Origin: DASXTB01 sp036505615
GTDB lineage: Bacteria > Acidobacteriota > UBA6911 > JACQSX01
Direction of reading: 5' to 3'
DNA: 13,045 bases
Assembly: GCA_036505615.1 (NCBI GenBank)
Contig: DASXTB010000441.1
Span: 1 to 13,045 of the forward strand
Both the position numbers and the translations under genes were made by a program. Below the pieces are notes generated by a model. That model made no database searches. It was not told the DNA's origin and saw only the letters and a list, made by a program, of their open reading frames with translations. Positions 1 through 8,570 of the stretch are shown piece after piece; positions within the stretch are counted from its first letter, which is position 1; every line of letters begins with the position of its first letter.

Positions 1-1830
1 AGCAAGACCTACGACTCGATGGGCAGGACCGCAACCGAGACGAGAAATATTTCTGCTTCGAGTTACACGGCTCAATGGAGCTACAACCTTGCCGGTGAAG
101 TCCTAACTACGAATTATCCCAATGGCTGGACGACCACCAACGGTTACGACTCGGTGGGGAATCTCGCAAGCATCGGTTCCAGCTTTGCCGGAACCATCGT
201 GGGCAGCGTTACTCGGAATGCCGCCGGTCAGTTCACGCAGCTCAACTATGGAAACGGCGTCGTCAACACACGCAGCTACAACAGCGATCTTGAGCTTTCC
301 ACATTGCGAGTTTCCTATGGGGCCACGGATTATCTCAATCTCACCTACAACTACAATGCCGGGAGTGCCAACAACGGCAGGATTACCTCGATCAGCAACA
401 ACCTGGATTCTACGGCGACGATCAGCTACAGCTACGATGCGCTCAATCGCCTTCAGACCGCGGTCACCACCGGCACACAGTGGGGACTTTCGTGGACCTA
501 TGACCGTTACGGCAACCGACTGAGCCAGACGGCGACAAAAGGAAGTCCGCCCAGTAATTCCCTTTCCATCGATTCGAACACAAACCGAGTGAGCACATGG
601 ACTTATGATGCAGCAGGAAATGTCAGCAATGATGGAAGAAACACTTACGCCTATGATGCTGAGAATCGGGTGATTTCGATTAACGCTGGAGCGACCGCCT
701 ACAGCTACGATGCCTTTGGTGGCCGGGTACAGAAGACCACCGGGTCCACGATTGTCCGCTACTACTTTGGCCTGGCGGAAAACACCAACGGAACCTGGAC
801 GAGAATCCTGGTTGCCACTGCCAGCGGAGTCATTGAGTGGGATAATGGGACGATGCTTTACAAGAGCAATGACCATCTCGGGAATGCGCGAGTTGTCACA
901 GGCAGCGCCGGCACGGTCATCGGGCGAACCGACTTCTATCCTTACGGCGAGATCTGGTCGGAGACCGGCACTACCTCAAAGTACAAGTTCACGGGCAAAG
1001 AAAGAGATACGGAATCTGGCAATGATTATTTTGGGGCCAGGTATTATTGGAATGGAGCAGGAAGATGGCTGGGGGTGGATCCGGTTTTAAGTGATCTTTC
1101 CGATCCTCAACGGCTTAACCATTATTCGTATTGTCTCAACGACCCGATCAATTTCATCGATGCTGACGGTGGTGATCCGCAAGAGGCCCAGCCAACATCT
1201 CGGGAACCCAATGACGCCCGTGGTCCGGTTTATCGTGCCAATGTGGTTTATCAAGTTCCTCAGTTTTCTCCGTTGTGGATATGGGGACCTGGACCACTGC
1301 TGACTCCGAGCACCACGTCACCTGGTCACTCTTTAGGGCCGGGGGCGGGAAGCACGGGAGGAAGAGCAGGAAAGAAGGGGCGCCTAAGTGAAGATTGCCA
1401 GAATCAATTCCTGCAGTTTGTCGCGCAAAACTTTAAAGGAGCGACGGGGAATACCGCTCTCGGATACCAGGCTCTATCCAGGGCTCTAAATGATTATATA
1501 TCTAATGTGCTTATATTCGGTGGCAAGATCGGAGCGGAAGCTGTAGCCAGGTATCGCGAGACGAGTGGTCTGAATGCGATCGCATTTTACAATGGCATGG
1601 GCCAAGTTTTTCTGGATGAGGCGAGGATACAACAGGAAGGCAATGAGAATCCGCTGGTAAGTCTGCAAAGCGTTGTCGTCCACGAACTAACTCACTATGG
1701 ATTGGCCGACCTGATGGGCAATCCGATTGATAAACAGGCGCGCGAGGACACTGCCCAACAGCTTCAGAAGGATTATAGCAGCTGGATTAAAGACAGTGCT
1801 CAAAAACCGTGTAATCCTTTTAACCGATGA
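1..1830 (+). CDS. RHS/YD-repeat protein, 5'-truncated by window, with C-terminal HExxH metallopeptidase-like tip
   Basis: The reading frame is already open at base 1 (S-K-T-Y-D-S-M-G-R), so the ATG at 19 is internal to a longer gene; 609 residues are visible. YD-type repeats recur (YDSMGR, YDSVGNL, YDALNRL, YDRYGNRL, YDAAGNV, YDAENRV, YDAFGGRV). The RHS-associated core follows at about residues 290-390, with DHLGNAR, YPYGE, FTGKERD, GARYY, GRWLGVDP and DPINFIDADGG. RHS proteins form a shell around a variable C-terminal toxin freed near the end of the core. After the core there is a Pro/Gly-rich linker (about 390-460) and then a 150-residue tip with VVHELTHYG at residues 558-566. The HELTH motif (bases 1681-1695) is a zincin zinc site, and Glu582 or Glu583-like acids in REDTAQQ could supply a third ligand. 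The tip resembles a polymorphic-toxin metallopeptidase, but the target is unknown. The next gene overlaps by ATGA. RHS identity is firm; toxin activity is inferred. Confidence 0.93.
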   Translation, partial: SKTYDSMGRTATETRNISASSYTAQWSYNLAGEVLTTNYPNGWTTTNGYDSVGNLASIGSSFAGTIVGSVTRNAAGQFTQLNYGNGVVNTRSYNSDLELSTLRVSYGATDYLNLTYNYNAGSANNGRITSISNNLDSTATISYSYDALNRLQTAVTTGTQWGLSWTYDRYGNRLSQTATKGSPPSNSLSIDSNTNRVSTWTYDAAGNVSNDGRNTYAYDAENRVISINAGATAYSYDAFGGRVQKTTGSTIVRYYFGLAENTNGTWTRILVATASGVIEWDNGTMLYKSNDHLGNARVVTGSAGTVIGRTDFYPYGEIWSETGTTSKYKFTGKERDTESGNDYFGARYYWNGAGRWLGVDPVLSDLSDPQRLNHYSYCLNDPINFIDADGGDPQEAQPTSREPNDARGPVYRANVVYQVPQFSPLWIWGPGPLLTPSTTSPGHSLGPGAGSTGGRAGKKGRLSEDCQNQFLQFVAQNFKGATGNTALGYQALSRALNDYISNVLIFGGKIGAEAVARYRETSGLNAIAFYNGMGQVFLDEARIQQEGNENPLVSLQSVVVHELTHYGLADLMGNPIDKQAREDTAQQLQKDYSSWIKDSAQKPCNPFNR

Positions 1831-2405
1831 TTGCAAAAAACTTCGTGTACGGTGCAGTAATAATGTTTGCGACCTCCTGTAAGCCCCTCGATTACTCAAA
1901 GATTGTCGACGGTGACCATCAGTTTGGAGGTGGTTTCTCAATCGAAGCAGTTCAAAGCGGAAATTCGGCAGCATCGGTCGAAAACCAGAGCCGGGCCATC
2001 GTGGAGGTCGGCAAGAGTAAGGTTACTATTACGCCTTACTGGGGAACAGGGGGGTTGGAGCTTGCTGTTACCTTCAGAGTTACAGGCCCTAAAGTCTCAT
2101 TAGATGATTTCACGGTTGATATATCTGGCTTGTCAAATCTTAAAGCTCTCAACTCACCCCCACCTATAAACGACCGTTGGAGAGGGGATAAGTCCTGGTA
2201 CTACGTCGAAACTCTATCGGGAAAGATTGAAGGGCTCTCCTTTCCAACCAATCTAGATTCGATCAGATACGTTGGGTTCTCCACCTCCGTATTGGATAAA
2301 TCCCAAGCCCGTCACACCTTCTTCATTTGCCTTTCACAAGGCGGGAAGATATCCAACGTGAGGTTGATCGGGGTTAGAAAAAGTCTACCCGGAATGACAG
2401 GCTAA
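1827..2405 (+). CDS. predicted small lipoprotein overlapping the RHS gene; candidate immunity or partner protein
   Basis: This 192-residue protein is not recognised as a known family. The N-terminus MIAKNFVYGAVIMFATSC has a Lys, a hydrophobic stretch and a lipobox-like A-T-S-C, which predicts lipidation at Cys18 and an inner- or outer-membrane anchor facing the periplasm. The A at -3 is a weaker lipobox than the usual Leu. The rest is a soluble, beta-rich-looking domain with alternating hydrophobic residues (VTITPYWG, LELAVTFRV, SIRYVGFSTS) and no transmembrane segment. The start ATG overlaps the RHS stop as ATGA, and no Shine-Dalgarno stands before it, which points to translational coupling with the toxin-like tip. 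Genes directly 3' of RHS tips commonly encode the cognate immunity protein, and periplasmic immunity proteins are often lipoproteins. That role is inferred from position. It could instead be a cofactor or a surface protein. Confidence 0.75.
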   Translation: MIAKNFVYGAVIMFATSCKPLDYSKIVDGDHQFGGGFSIEAVQSGNSAASVENQSRAIVEVGKSKVTITPYWGTGGLELAVTFRVTGPKVSLDDFTVDISGLSNLKALNSPPPINDRWRGDKSWYYVETLSGKIEGLSFPTNLDSIRYVGFSTSVLDKSQARHTFFICLSQGGKISNVRLIGVRKSLPGMTG

Positions 2406-2464
2406 CCTACCTGCTACTGTAACCGAGGTGGTCTGATTTCCGTACTCTGATTTTTTTGACCTAT

Positions 2465-2493
2465 CACGATTAATAGATCACGGATTAATAGAT
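2465..2493. repeat. short tandem duplication, 14 and 15 bp
   Basis: The unit CACGATTAATAGAT (2465-2478) is followed directly by CACGGATTAATAGAT (2479-2493). The two differ only by one inserted G. It lies in an AT-rich patch about 60 bp after the lipoprotein gene. It may be a slippage product; no function is evident. Confidence 0.7.
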
Positions 2494-2824
2494 GGCTGTC
2501 AGAATGGAATGAAACGAATTCCGCGTTAACAGCACTTTAGTGGCGCATGAGTAGTGTTTTTCCGGGGATCGGATGACGGGGATTTCAGGGAGACTCCCGG
2601 TTTGTAAGGCTATTAGCTAGCAGCTTGACCTTGACGAGTCGTTGGAGTGGAGGCTACAGGGAGGCGTTAACACCGCCGAGGGAAGGTTTCTAGGGTCATT
2701 GCCGCGTTGCAAGATGCTGGGTAGTGACACAACAAGCGCTGCATTGTCGTCGAGCGGTTGCATCACCTGGGATGCAGGAGAGGTTACCGCAGTCGCGGTT
2801 CAGAGACTAGCGGCCATGTGCTCC

Positions 2825-2883
2825 GGATCTGTCAGTGCCTTCCAGCATTTCATCGCTTGGCGCGAGGCGTCGACGGCCGGCTT
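2825..2883. repeat. 59-bp imperfect direct repeat, copy 1
   Basis: Matches copy 2 at 3126-3184 at 52 of 59 positions without gaps, including an exact 21-bp run at the left end. Read on the - strand, this copy lies in a stop-bounded frame (2910-2800) that encodes KPAVDASRQAMKCWKALTDP before a stop. Six of the seven differences from copy 2 change the amino acid, so there is no sign of selection for protein sequence. Confidence 0.75.
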
Positions 2884-3125
2884 GCAGAAAATAACAAGTG
2901 ACGATGTCTGTCACAATTGCGTTCCGTGATTGGTAGAGATTGTCTGAAGCGCGCTCTGGTATTGAGTCTGCCGCATAGTTGTTAGGCGGCATCTCGCTCC
3001 GTTTTCAGCTAACCTAACATGACTGCCGATCGTCGACGCGGAAGCTGCGTCGCATTCGGGCCCCCAACTATCCTTCACTGTGATCATCCTTGCCGAGGAT
3101 GTCCGGACTTGAGGCTACGGGCTTT

Positions 3126-3184
3126 GGATCTGTCAGTGCCTTCCAGTATTGCATCGCTTCACGCCAGCCGTCGATGGCCGGCTT
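3126..3184. repeat. 59-bp imperfect direct repeat, copy 2
   Basis: Second copy of the repeat at 2825-2883, 301 bp downstream in the same orientation. On the - strand it falls in a 43-codon stop-bounded frame (3199-3068) containing KPAIDGWREAMQYWKALTDP and ending ...KDDHSEG-stop. This frame has no upstream start codon and could be the tail of a decayed gene. The family is not recognised. Confidence 0.75.
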
Positions 3185-3248
3185 CCGTTCAATTCGGGCC
3201 TAACCTGGACTGACGTTGAGCGAGTCAACACCACTGAAGCAAGGGACC

Positions 3249-4910
3249 CTATGCTGGCAGGCCCATGCGGGAGATCAGGTTTTGGTATCGCGGGTCAGAG
3301 CGAAAACTGTCGAGCGCGGGCTCTCTCTGGATGTAAACCAGATAATTGGAACGCTCGTCGTAAGCCTTTTCGAGCCATTCAAATGTCTGATCCATTTGGC
3401 CCAGTGCTATGTAGATGCCAGCCATATAAGGAGCCGGGACATATCGTTGCCTTGAAAGGTGGATCAGCTCATCGAGTGCCTGTTTTGCCTTCATTGTCCT
3501 GCCGGCCAGCGCGTAGGAATACCCTAGGGCGCCCATCATTACGGCGCTTCCTGCCGCCACTGATTTCCCTTCTTCAAACGTGTTGATGGCCTCTTGATAC
3601 ATTCCCTTGTGTCCATACGCCCGTCCCAGCCAGTAGCGCGCCATGTAAGAGCCCGGGTACAACTCGAAAGTCTTCCGGCATTGCTCGATCACGTGATCGT
3701 ACTCCCGGGCGAAGTGATATGACTCTGCCAAAGCAGCGTTGATGCCGAGCGACAGGGGATCAAGCTTCTGGGCTTCTTTCACTTCGATGATCGCTTCTTG
3801 CAGCCGTCCCATGATCCTCAAGTAGTTGGCGTACCAGTGGTGACCGGTAGCATAACTGGGGTTGAGTGCCAGAGCTCGTTCAAATTCTTTCAAGGCTTCC
3901 GGCCAGTTCCAGTCGTACTCCAGCCTGACATATCCCAGCGACACGTGCGCCTCAGCGAGAGTGTCATCAAGTTCCAGAGCTCGCGCTGCCGCCTGTTCCG
4001 CTTTTGGCATGGCCTCCCGCGGGGGCAATAGATTATAGGGAATGGTCCCAAGCAGACCGTACGAGTCGGCCAACCCGGCATAAGCAAGAGCGTAGTTAGG
4101 GTCCCCTTGGATCGCCCGCTGAAAGTACTCGATGCCTCTCCTTAAATCGTCTGCCGTCCTCTTGTTCCAGTAGAAGCGGCCCCTGAGATAATCCTCGTAG
4201 GCCTGCGGGTTGACCGGGGGCGCGGTTGCCAAGCCTGCTTGTTTATTCCCCGTCAGCTTGATCTGAATTTGTCCGGCTATGGCCTGTGCGACACGGCTCT
4301 GCAATGCGAGAATGTCCTGGAGGTCTCCCTCGTAGCTATCAGCCCAGAGATGGGTCTGGTCGCTGACCCGGATGAGCTGTGCCGTGATCCGAACGCGGTT
4401 GTCCCCACGGCGCACGCTCCCTTCCAGGGTGTAGCGCACTCCCAGCTCGTGACCAATCTGGGCCGCGGTTTTGGGTGTGTGCTTGTACGCCATCGACGTG
4501 GTCCTTGCGATGACGCCCAGTTGCTCGGGTTGCAAGCGCCCAAGCTGCGTAATCATTTCTTCGGTCAGACCGTCGCTGAAATACTCTTGTTTTGGGTCCT
4601 CACTCAGATTATCGAACGGTAGCACGAACAGCATATTTCTGCCGGTGACGCTGGGCGCCACATGTTGCTCTAAGGGGGGCTGACGATCTTTCAGCCAGGC
4701 ATCGAGTTCTGACGGGTAGGCGTAAACGCTGTCAAGCTTTGCGTGAAGGTGCCGGCGAACAGGCAGTCCCTCGCTTTTCTCCCACCTTTGCGCGGTTCGA
4801 ACCTCACGCTTGAGGTAGCCGGCAATCTCCTTCCATGACTCCAAGCGCTCACCACCTTTTGTTTCCGGAGGTCCCTGTTGATGTGGCGGATTGGGGCTTT
4901 TCCGTGGCAT
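3249..4910 (-). CDS. HTH / TolB-like / TPR regulatory protein
   Basis: 553 residues in three parts. Residues about 22-75 are a MerR/excisionase-like helix-turn-helix (SWKEIAGYLKREVRT, QRWEKSEGLPV, VYAYPSELDAWL) expected to bind DNA. Residues about 92-220 match the TolB-like N-terminal domain seen in CadC- and adenylate-cyclase-type regulators (VLPFDNLSEDP, FSDGLTEEMI, YTLEGSVRR, RVRITAQLI, HLWADSYEG). Residues about 235-545 hold several TPR helices (for example YFQRAIQGDPNYALAYAGLADSYG, given here as repeats near 262-285, and ALKEFERALALNPSYATGHHWYA near 335), which normally mediate protein contacts. No transmembrane segment separates HTH and TolB-like parts, so it is probably cytoplasmic. 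The ATG at 4910 gives a full HTH; no strong ribosome site precedes it. It begins 19 bp after the receptor stop on the same strand, so co-transcription and a local regulatory role are likely. Regulated genes are unknown. Confidence 0.9.
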   Translation of the reverse strand: MPRKSPNPPHQQGPPETKGGERLESWKEIAGYLKREVRTAQRWEKSEGLPVRRHLHAKLDSVYAYPSELDAWLKDRQPPLEQHVAPSVTGRNMLFVLPFDNLSEDPKQEYFSDGLTEEMITQLGRLQPEQLGVIARTTSMAYKHTPKTAAQIGHELGVRYTLEGSVRRGDNRVRITAQLIRVSDQTHLWADSYEGDLQDILALQSRVAQAIAGQIQIKLTGNKQAGLATAPPVNPQAYEDYLRGRFYWNKRTADDLRRGIEYFQRAIQGDPNYALAYAGLADSYGLLGTIPYNLLPPREAMPKAEQAAARALELDDTLAEAHVSLGYVRLEYDWNWPEALKEFERALALNPSYATGHHWYANYLRIMGRLQEAIIEVKEAQKLDPLSLGINAALAESYHFAREYDHVIEQCRKTFELYPGSYMARYWLGRAYGHKGMYQEAINTFEEGKSVAAGSAVMMGALGYSYALAGRTMKAKQALDELIHLSRQRYVPAPYMAGIYIALGQMDQTFEWLEKAYDERSNYLVYIQREPALDSFRSDPRYQNLISRMGLPA

Positions 4911-4929
4911 CGCGAAATTTCAGCGCTGG

Positions 4930-7900
4930 CTAAAAACCCACCCGCAGCGCGAACTGGATTTGGCGGGCCGGATAAGTGGAACGAACCTGTCCGAACGTGG
5001 CGCTGGAGCGATTGGTATTGGCATAGCGGAAGTTGGTCTTGTTGAAGAGATTGAAAGCTTCAGCGCGAAACTGGAGATTCGTTCCCTCTCGGAGAAGCGG
5101 AAAGAATTTTGCCAATGCCAAGTCAAGTTGTTGCAGCCCGTAGCTGCGGGCTATATTCCGTCCAGCGTTGCCAAAGGGTTTACTCGGTTCAGTAGGTATC
5201 ACCACCGTTGCGGGATCCAGGTAGTTGTCAATGGATCGCAGTTCGGAAGGCGTCAGGGCCGGCCCGATCAGGTTGGGCCTGTAGCTGATTCCGCCCCGCC
5301 AGTCTGGCAGCGTCTGAGATACCTGGAATGCGGCCGGAGGGTTGTAAGAGAGATTGAGCGGTTCGCCACTCCATATATTATTGATGGCTGACACCTGCCA
5401 TCCTCCCAGGAGATAGTCGACTGCCGCAGGCGCTTCCGAAAGATACTTGCGCCCTATGCCTAACGGCAATTCATAAACGACGCTTGTGGCGTTGCTGAAC
5501 GTCTGGTCGAAATCCGAAACTGCCTTCTCCGATTTGATGTTGTAAAAACTCTGGGGGCTGGAGCGGCCGCCGCTCCCTTGAGCCTCCAGCGCCTGGCCGG
5601 TGTTATCTATCGCCTTGGAATACACAAATGAATTCAAGAGATAGAAACCATTCTTGAAGCGGCGTTCCAGTTTTGCCTGCAGCGCGTGATAGTTGGCAAA
5701 GGCGCCAGGCCAAGTGACCGTGATGGCTCCGAAGGATTGGTTCGGGCGGCGCGCCTGGATCGATAAATTTTCCCCTGGACGATTGGGCCGAGCTTCATTG
5801 TAGTCGGCAAAAATTATCAGCTTTGTGGACTTGTTTCCGACATAGCCCACATCCAGAATCGTATCGGTGAAAATTTGCCGTTGGATGGACAGGGACCAGC
5901 TCTGCACATATCCAGTACGAATGTCTCTCGGTATGTAGGAAATGTTCGCCAGAATGGGGTTGAATTTATCAGGATCGGTAAGACCCTGCGGGTAGCCATC
6001 TGCGGTGGGGCGGAATCCGGGACTGGCAGGATTTTGAGCGATTGCGGCAATAACCACCTGTGGTCCGTTGATGCCGAGAATATTCCCTCCTCCCGCGCGA
6101 TTGAAATGAATGTAGCTGATGCCGTATCCGGAGCGAATCACGGTCTTTGGCCCCATGCTGTACGCCATTCCAAATCTGGGTGCCCAGTTGTTGCGGTCCG
6201 GGTTGACCTGGGCACGGTCGGCGATGGATCCGTTCCTGGCGGGAATCAAGCGGTTGCTGAGGGGATCGAAGTTGCTCAACTGGTTGTCTCTTTCCCACTG
6301 CGGCGACGCGTACTCATATCGAACACCGAGATTTAGAGTGAGCTTGGAGTTCACCTTCCAATCATCTTGCAGATAAGTAAAGTGCATTACCTGGCGGTTG
6401 CGAGCGATGTAGAAGTTCACCAACTGGTACTCACTGCGAGCACCGAATAGAAAGTCTGCAAAATTGTAAGTCGTTGGATCCGGTGCAGACCCCGCTACTC
6501 GGCTAAACTGACCGTTGTATAGGTCGCGGCCGTACAAAGGGTTGACGTCCTGAATTTCGGTGCGGATGCGCTGGTACTCATAACCGACCTTCAGGGAATG
6601 GCGGCCGATAATACGCGAGTAGTTTGCTTTTGGATTATATACGTCAGGATGCTGCCACTGCGGATTAGTCGCCTGGCGTCCGAAGGCAGAAAATCCACCC
6701 ACTTCCTGTGGCGTCAAGCCGCCGGTCACGCGAGGATTCTCGGGAAGCCCAGGAATGCCATACAACTTAAGCATGCTCGGACCGCCTAGCCCTGGCGGCT
6801 CTTTACCTGCCCGCGTCCTGGAGAAACCAAAGCGAGCTTCCAATAGCGACTGCGGCGCCGGCGCATACGTGTAAGCTGTGACCAGCTGCTGATTCAACGC
6901 GCGAATAAAGCCATTGCCGCCGCCACCGGACTGCCCCGGAATGGTGGGCGCCTGGAGGGTGTTGCTCTTGCGATGACTCAGGCGCATAAACGCCGTGCTG
7001 CGGTCTGTGATTTGTCCGTCAAGTTTTAGATCCAACTTGTCGTTGTTGTTCTTGTCGCGGCGTAAGTTGACGAAGTTATTCCCTCGCCCGGCCCCTGCGT
7101 TGGGAAGAGGGAGGTCGGCGAGCACTTGCCGCGCAAACGGCGTGATCTTTTCTGTGGGGATGGCACTGTTGGCGGGGAAGACTTCGCCAGTCAGTGGATT
7201 TCGCACTGGAACGCTGAAGATGCCCAGCCGGTCGGTGGCTGTGGGTAGACTTGAGAACTCAGGAAATTTCTGCCGTTCTCGAAAACCTTCGTAGTCGCTG
7301 AAGAAGAAGGCGCGATTCCGGACAATCGGTCCGCCCAAGGTGAGGCCGAACTGGTTGCGCTGAAAAACGGGTTTTCCCGTTGCGGGCTTGAAGAACCCTA
7401 CTGCATTCAAGCTTGTGTTGCGAAGAAACTCCCAGGCACTGCCGTGAAAATCGTTGGTGCCGCTTTTCATCGACGCATTGATTACGGCGCCAGAGCTGCG
7501 GCCATACTCGGCGCTCATTTGGCCAGTCACTACCTTGAACTCCGCGACAGCATCAGGTGTTAGCTGTACAACCTGGTTGGAAAAACCCTGATTGCTGGTG
7601 CCATAGGCATTGTTGTCCACTCCGTCCATCAAGAAGTTGTTGAAGATGCTTCGCTGTCCACTCACGTTAAAGGATCTCTCGCGCGGCGGGTTGGCAAAAG
7701 CATAGGCGGAGCGCCGCACGCCGGTGGTCAGCAGGGCCAGATCCGAGTAATTCCGGCCATTCAAAGGAAGTTCGACGATCTGTTTCTGATTAATGATCTG
7801 TCCGCGGTCGCTGGAATCAGACTCCAGCAGTTTAGCCGCGCCCGAGACCATGATGTTTTCGGAAACGGTTCCCACTCGCAAAATCAAGTCGAGGCGCTGC

Positions 7901-8211
7901 CTCGCGCCCACAGTCACCGTCACATTCTCAGCCACTGCATGCGAGAACCCAGTCAGCTCAGCGCTGACGCTGTAAATACCGATCTTTACATTCAAGAACT
8001 GGTAATTTCCGTTGTCGTCGCTCAACGTGGTCGAAGTAATTCCGGTCTGGAGATTCTTAAGATGGACCGTCACTCCCGGAATCACCGCGCCGCTTGAGTC
8101 ACTGACCGTTCCCAAGACGGTGGCGGTATCAAACTGAGCGTAACCGAGCGGCCCCTGCATCAGGCACAGTAGCGCTGCCAGGGTCCATCCGATAAGGAGC
8201 TTTGAAAACAT
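4930..8211 (-). CDS. Oar-like TonB-dependent outer-membrane receptor with carboxypeptidase-regulatory-like domain
   Basis: 1093 residues from the chosen ATG at 8211. The ATG 13 codons further upstream would put a polar stretch before the signal peptide. GGTGAG lies 7 bases before the chosen start. Residues 1-25 form a signal peptide (FSKLLIGWTLAALLCLM, cleavage near GYA-Q). Residues about 28-112 are a CarboxypepD_reg-like beta-sandwich (LGTVSDSSGAVIPGVTV, DDNGNYQF). Residues about 120-260 are the plug, with VELPLNGRNYSDLALLTTGV and SFNVSGQRSIFNNFLMDGVDN. The remainder is a beta-barrel rich in YE, GxR and aromatic girdle strands, ending RQIQFALRVGF with a terminal Phe typical of outer-membrane proteins. 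Such receptors import large substrates using TonB energy; the N-terminal domain and length match the Oar-like acidobacterial group. The substrate cannot be read from sequence. A regulator gene follows after 19 bp. Confidence 0.95.
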   Translation of the reverse strand: MFSKLLIGWTLAALLCLMQGPLGYAQFDTATVLGTVSDSSGAVIPGVTVHLKNLQTGITSTTLSDDNGNYQFLNVKIGIYSVSAELTGFSHAVAENVTVTVGARQRLDLILRVGTVSENIMVSGAAKLLESDSSDRGQIINQKQIVELPLNGRNYSDLALLTTGVRRSAYAFANPPRERSFNVSGQRSIFNNFLMDGVDNNAYGTSNQGFSNQVVQLTPDAVAEFKVVTGQMSAEYGRSSGAVINASMKSGTNDFHGSAWEFLRNTSLNAVGFFKPATGKPVFQRNQFGLTLGGPIVRNRAFFFSDYEGFRERQKFPEFSSLPTATDRLGIFSVPVRNPLTGEVFPANSAIPTEKITPFARQVLADLPLPNAGAGRGNNFVNLRRDKNNNDKLDLKLDGQITDRSTAFMRLSHRKSNTLQAPTIPGQSGGGGNGFIRALNQQLVTAYTYAPAPQSLLEARFGFSRTRAGKEPPGLGGPSMLKLYGIPGLPENPRVTGGLTPQEVGGFSAFGRQATNPQWQHPDVYNPKANYSRIIGRHSLKVGYEYQRIRTEIQDVNPLYGRDLYNGQFSRVAGSAPDPTTYNFADFLFGARSEYQLVNFYIARNRQVMHFTYLQDDWKVNSKLTLNLGVRYEYASPQWERDNQLSNFDPLSNRLIPARNGSIADRAQVNPDRNNWAPRFGMAYSMGPKTVIRSGYGISYIHFNRAGGGNILGINGPQVVIAAIAQNPASPGFRPTADGYPQGLTDPDKFNPILANISYIPRDIRTGYVQSWSLSIQRQIFTDTILDVGYVGNKSTKLIIFADYNEARPNRPGENLSIQARRPNQSFGAITVTWPGAFANYHALQAKLERRFKNGFYLLNSFVYSKAIDNTGQALEAQGSGGRSSPQSFYNIKSEKAVSDFDQTFSNATSVVYELPLGIGRKYLSEAPAAVDYLLGGWQVSAINNIWSGEPLNLSYNPPAAFQVSQTLPDWRGGISYRPNLIGPALTPSELRSIDNYLDPATVVIPTEPSKPFGNAGRNIARSYGLQQLDLALAKFFPLLREGTNLQFRAEAFNLFNKTNFRYANTNRSSATFGQVRSTYPARQIQFALRVGF

Positions 8212-8321
8212 TTTCGATCTCACCGTGGGCCTCCATTTTGCAGGGCACAACGCTCAAGCCATTTTTAGGATCGGTCCTTGGCCTAGCACCATTTCACCGA
8301 TAGGCTGAGAAAATTGAGGCT

Positions 8322-8350
8322 ATCTTATCCCATCCATACCAAGCCTTCAA
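8322..8350 (-). promoter_or_regulatory. putative sigma-70-type promoter of the TonB-dependent receptor
   Basis: On the - strand TTGAAG (8350-8345) is separated by exactly 17 bp from TAAGAT (8327-8322). Each hexamer matches 4 of 6 consensus bases. Transcription would start near 8315 and leave a leader of about 100 bases before the ATG at 8211. Predicted by eye from consensus only. Confidence 0.4.
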
Positions 8351-8386
8351 TCATGACCTTTGATGGGTGACAACCCTGATCGTAGT

Positions 8387-8454
8387 GTCAAAGTGCGACA
8401 TTGCCGGCATGTCCAGCCTTGTCGCTTGTGGGCCTCATAGCATGCTTCTACAGT
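8387..8454 (+). promoter_or_regulatory. shared operator/promoter-like element, copy A
   Basis: The first 43 bp (8387-8429) match copy B at 10482-10524 at 40 of 43 positions. With the preceding T it holds the dyad TGTC-N7-GACA (8386-8400), then a second pair TGTC/TTGTCG. Downstream, TTGTGG (8426-8431) and TACAGT (8449-8454) are 17 bp apart and could form -35 and -10 boxes; TACAGT also stands at the matching place in copy B. The three differences are not at synonymous codon positions only, which favours a regulatory over a coding explanation. It lies between the divergent receptor and ceramidase-like genes and could affect either. Confidence 0.5.
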
Positions 8455-8570
8455 AGCCTGCGAAGGAAAGGCCGCTTAAGTCAGGCCGAAAGATTTACTG
8501 GAGCACTTGTGCGATTCGCGAGAACTCTGATCACGATACTGATCGTCTGTGAAGTGGTCTGATTCGGGGT

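Larger units (their letters stand above)
2406..3248. other. convergent intergenic gap without a confident gene
   Basis: This 843-bp stretch lies between the end of the + strand RHS/lipoprotein pair and the end of the - strand HTH/TPR gene. Short frames exist (for example + 2642-2929), but their compositions look non-coding and no start has convincing support. It contains a 14/15-bp tandem repeat near 2465 and two 59-bp direct repeats at 2825 and 3126. A small hairpin (cGACGC/GCGTCg, 7-base loop) sits near 3032-3051, and another (CATCCT/AGGATG) near 3085-3102. No clear rho-independent terminator was found; the T-run at 2452-2458 lacks a GC-rich stem. The region may be a remnant of decayed or inserted DNA. 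Confidence 0.6.

Noticed and set aside
103..876. 257-codon frame on the - strand
   Set aside because: It lies opposite clear YD repeats of the RHS gene and has no protein features of its own.
2429..2462. Rho-independent terminator after the lipoprotein gene
   Set aside because: The T-run at 2452-2458 is inside the only possible stem (GGTC/GACC), which is short and has a long loop.
2975..3215. Integron attC-like core sequences GTTAGGC (near 2981) and GCCTAAC (near 3199)
   Set aside because: The 7-mers fit the consensus, but no correctly ordered and spaced pair with inner L boxes and a foldable stem was found on either strand, and no integrase is present.
8212..8250. ATG at 8250 as start of the TonB-dependent receptor
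   Set aside because: It adds 13 residues ahead of a normal signal peptide; ATG 8211 has GGTGAG at good spacing.
8426..8447. Sigma-54 promoter (GG-N10-GC) near copy A
   Set aside because: The GG and GC pairs are one base out of the required spacing, and copy B has no such arrangement.
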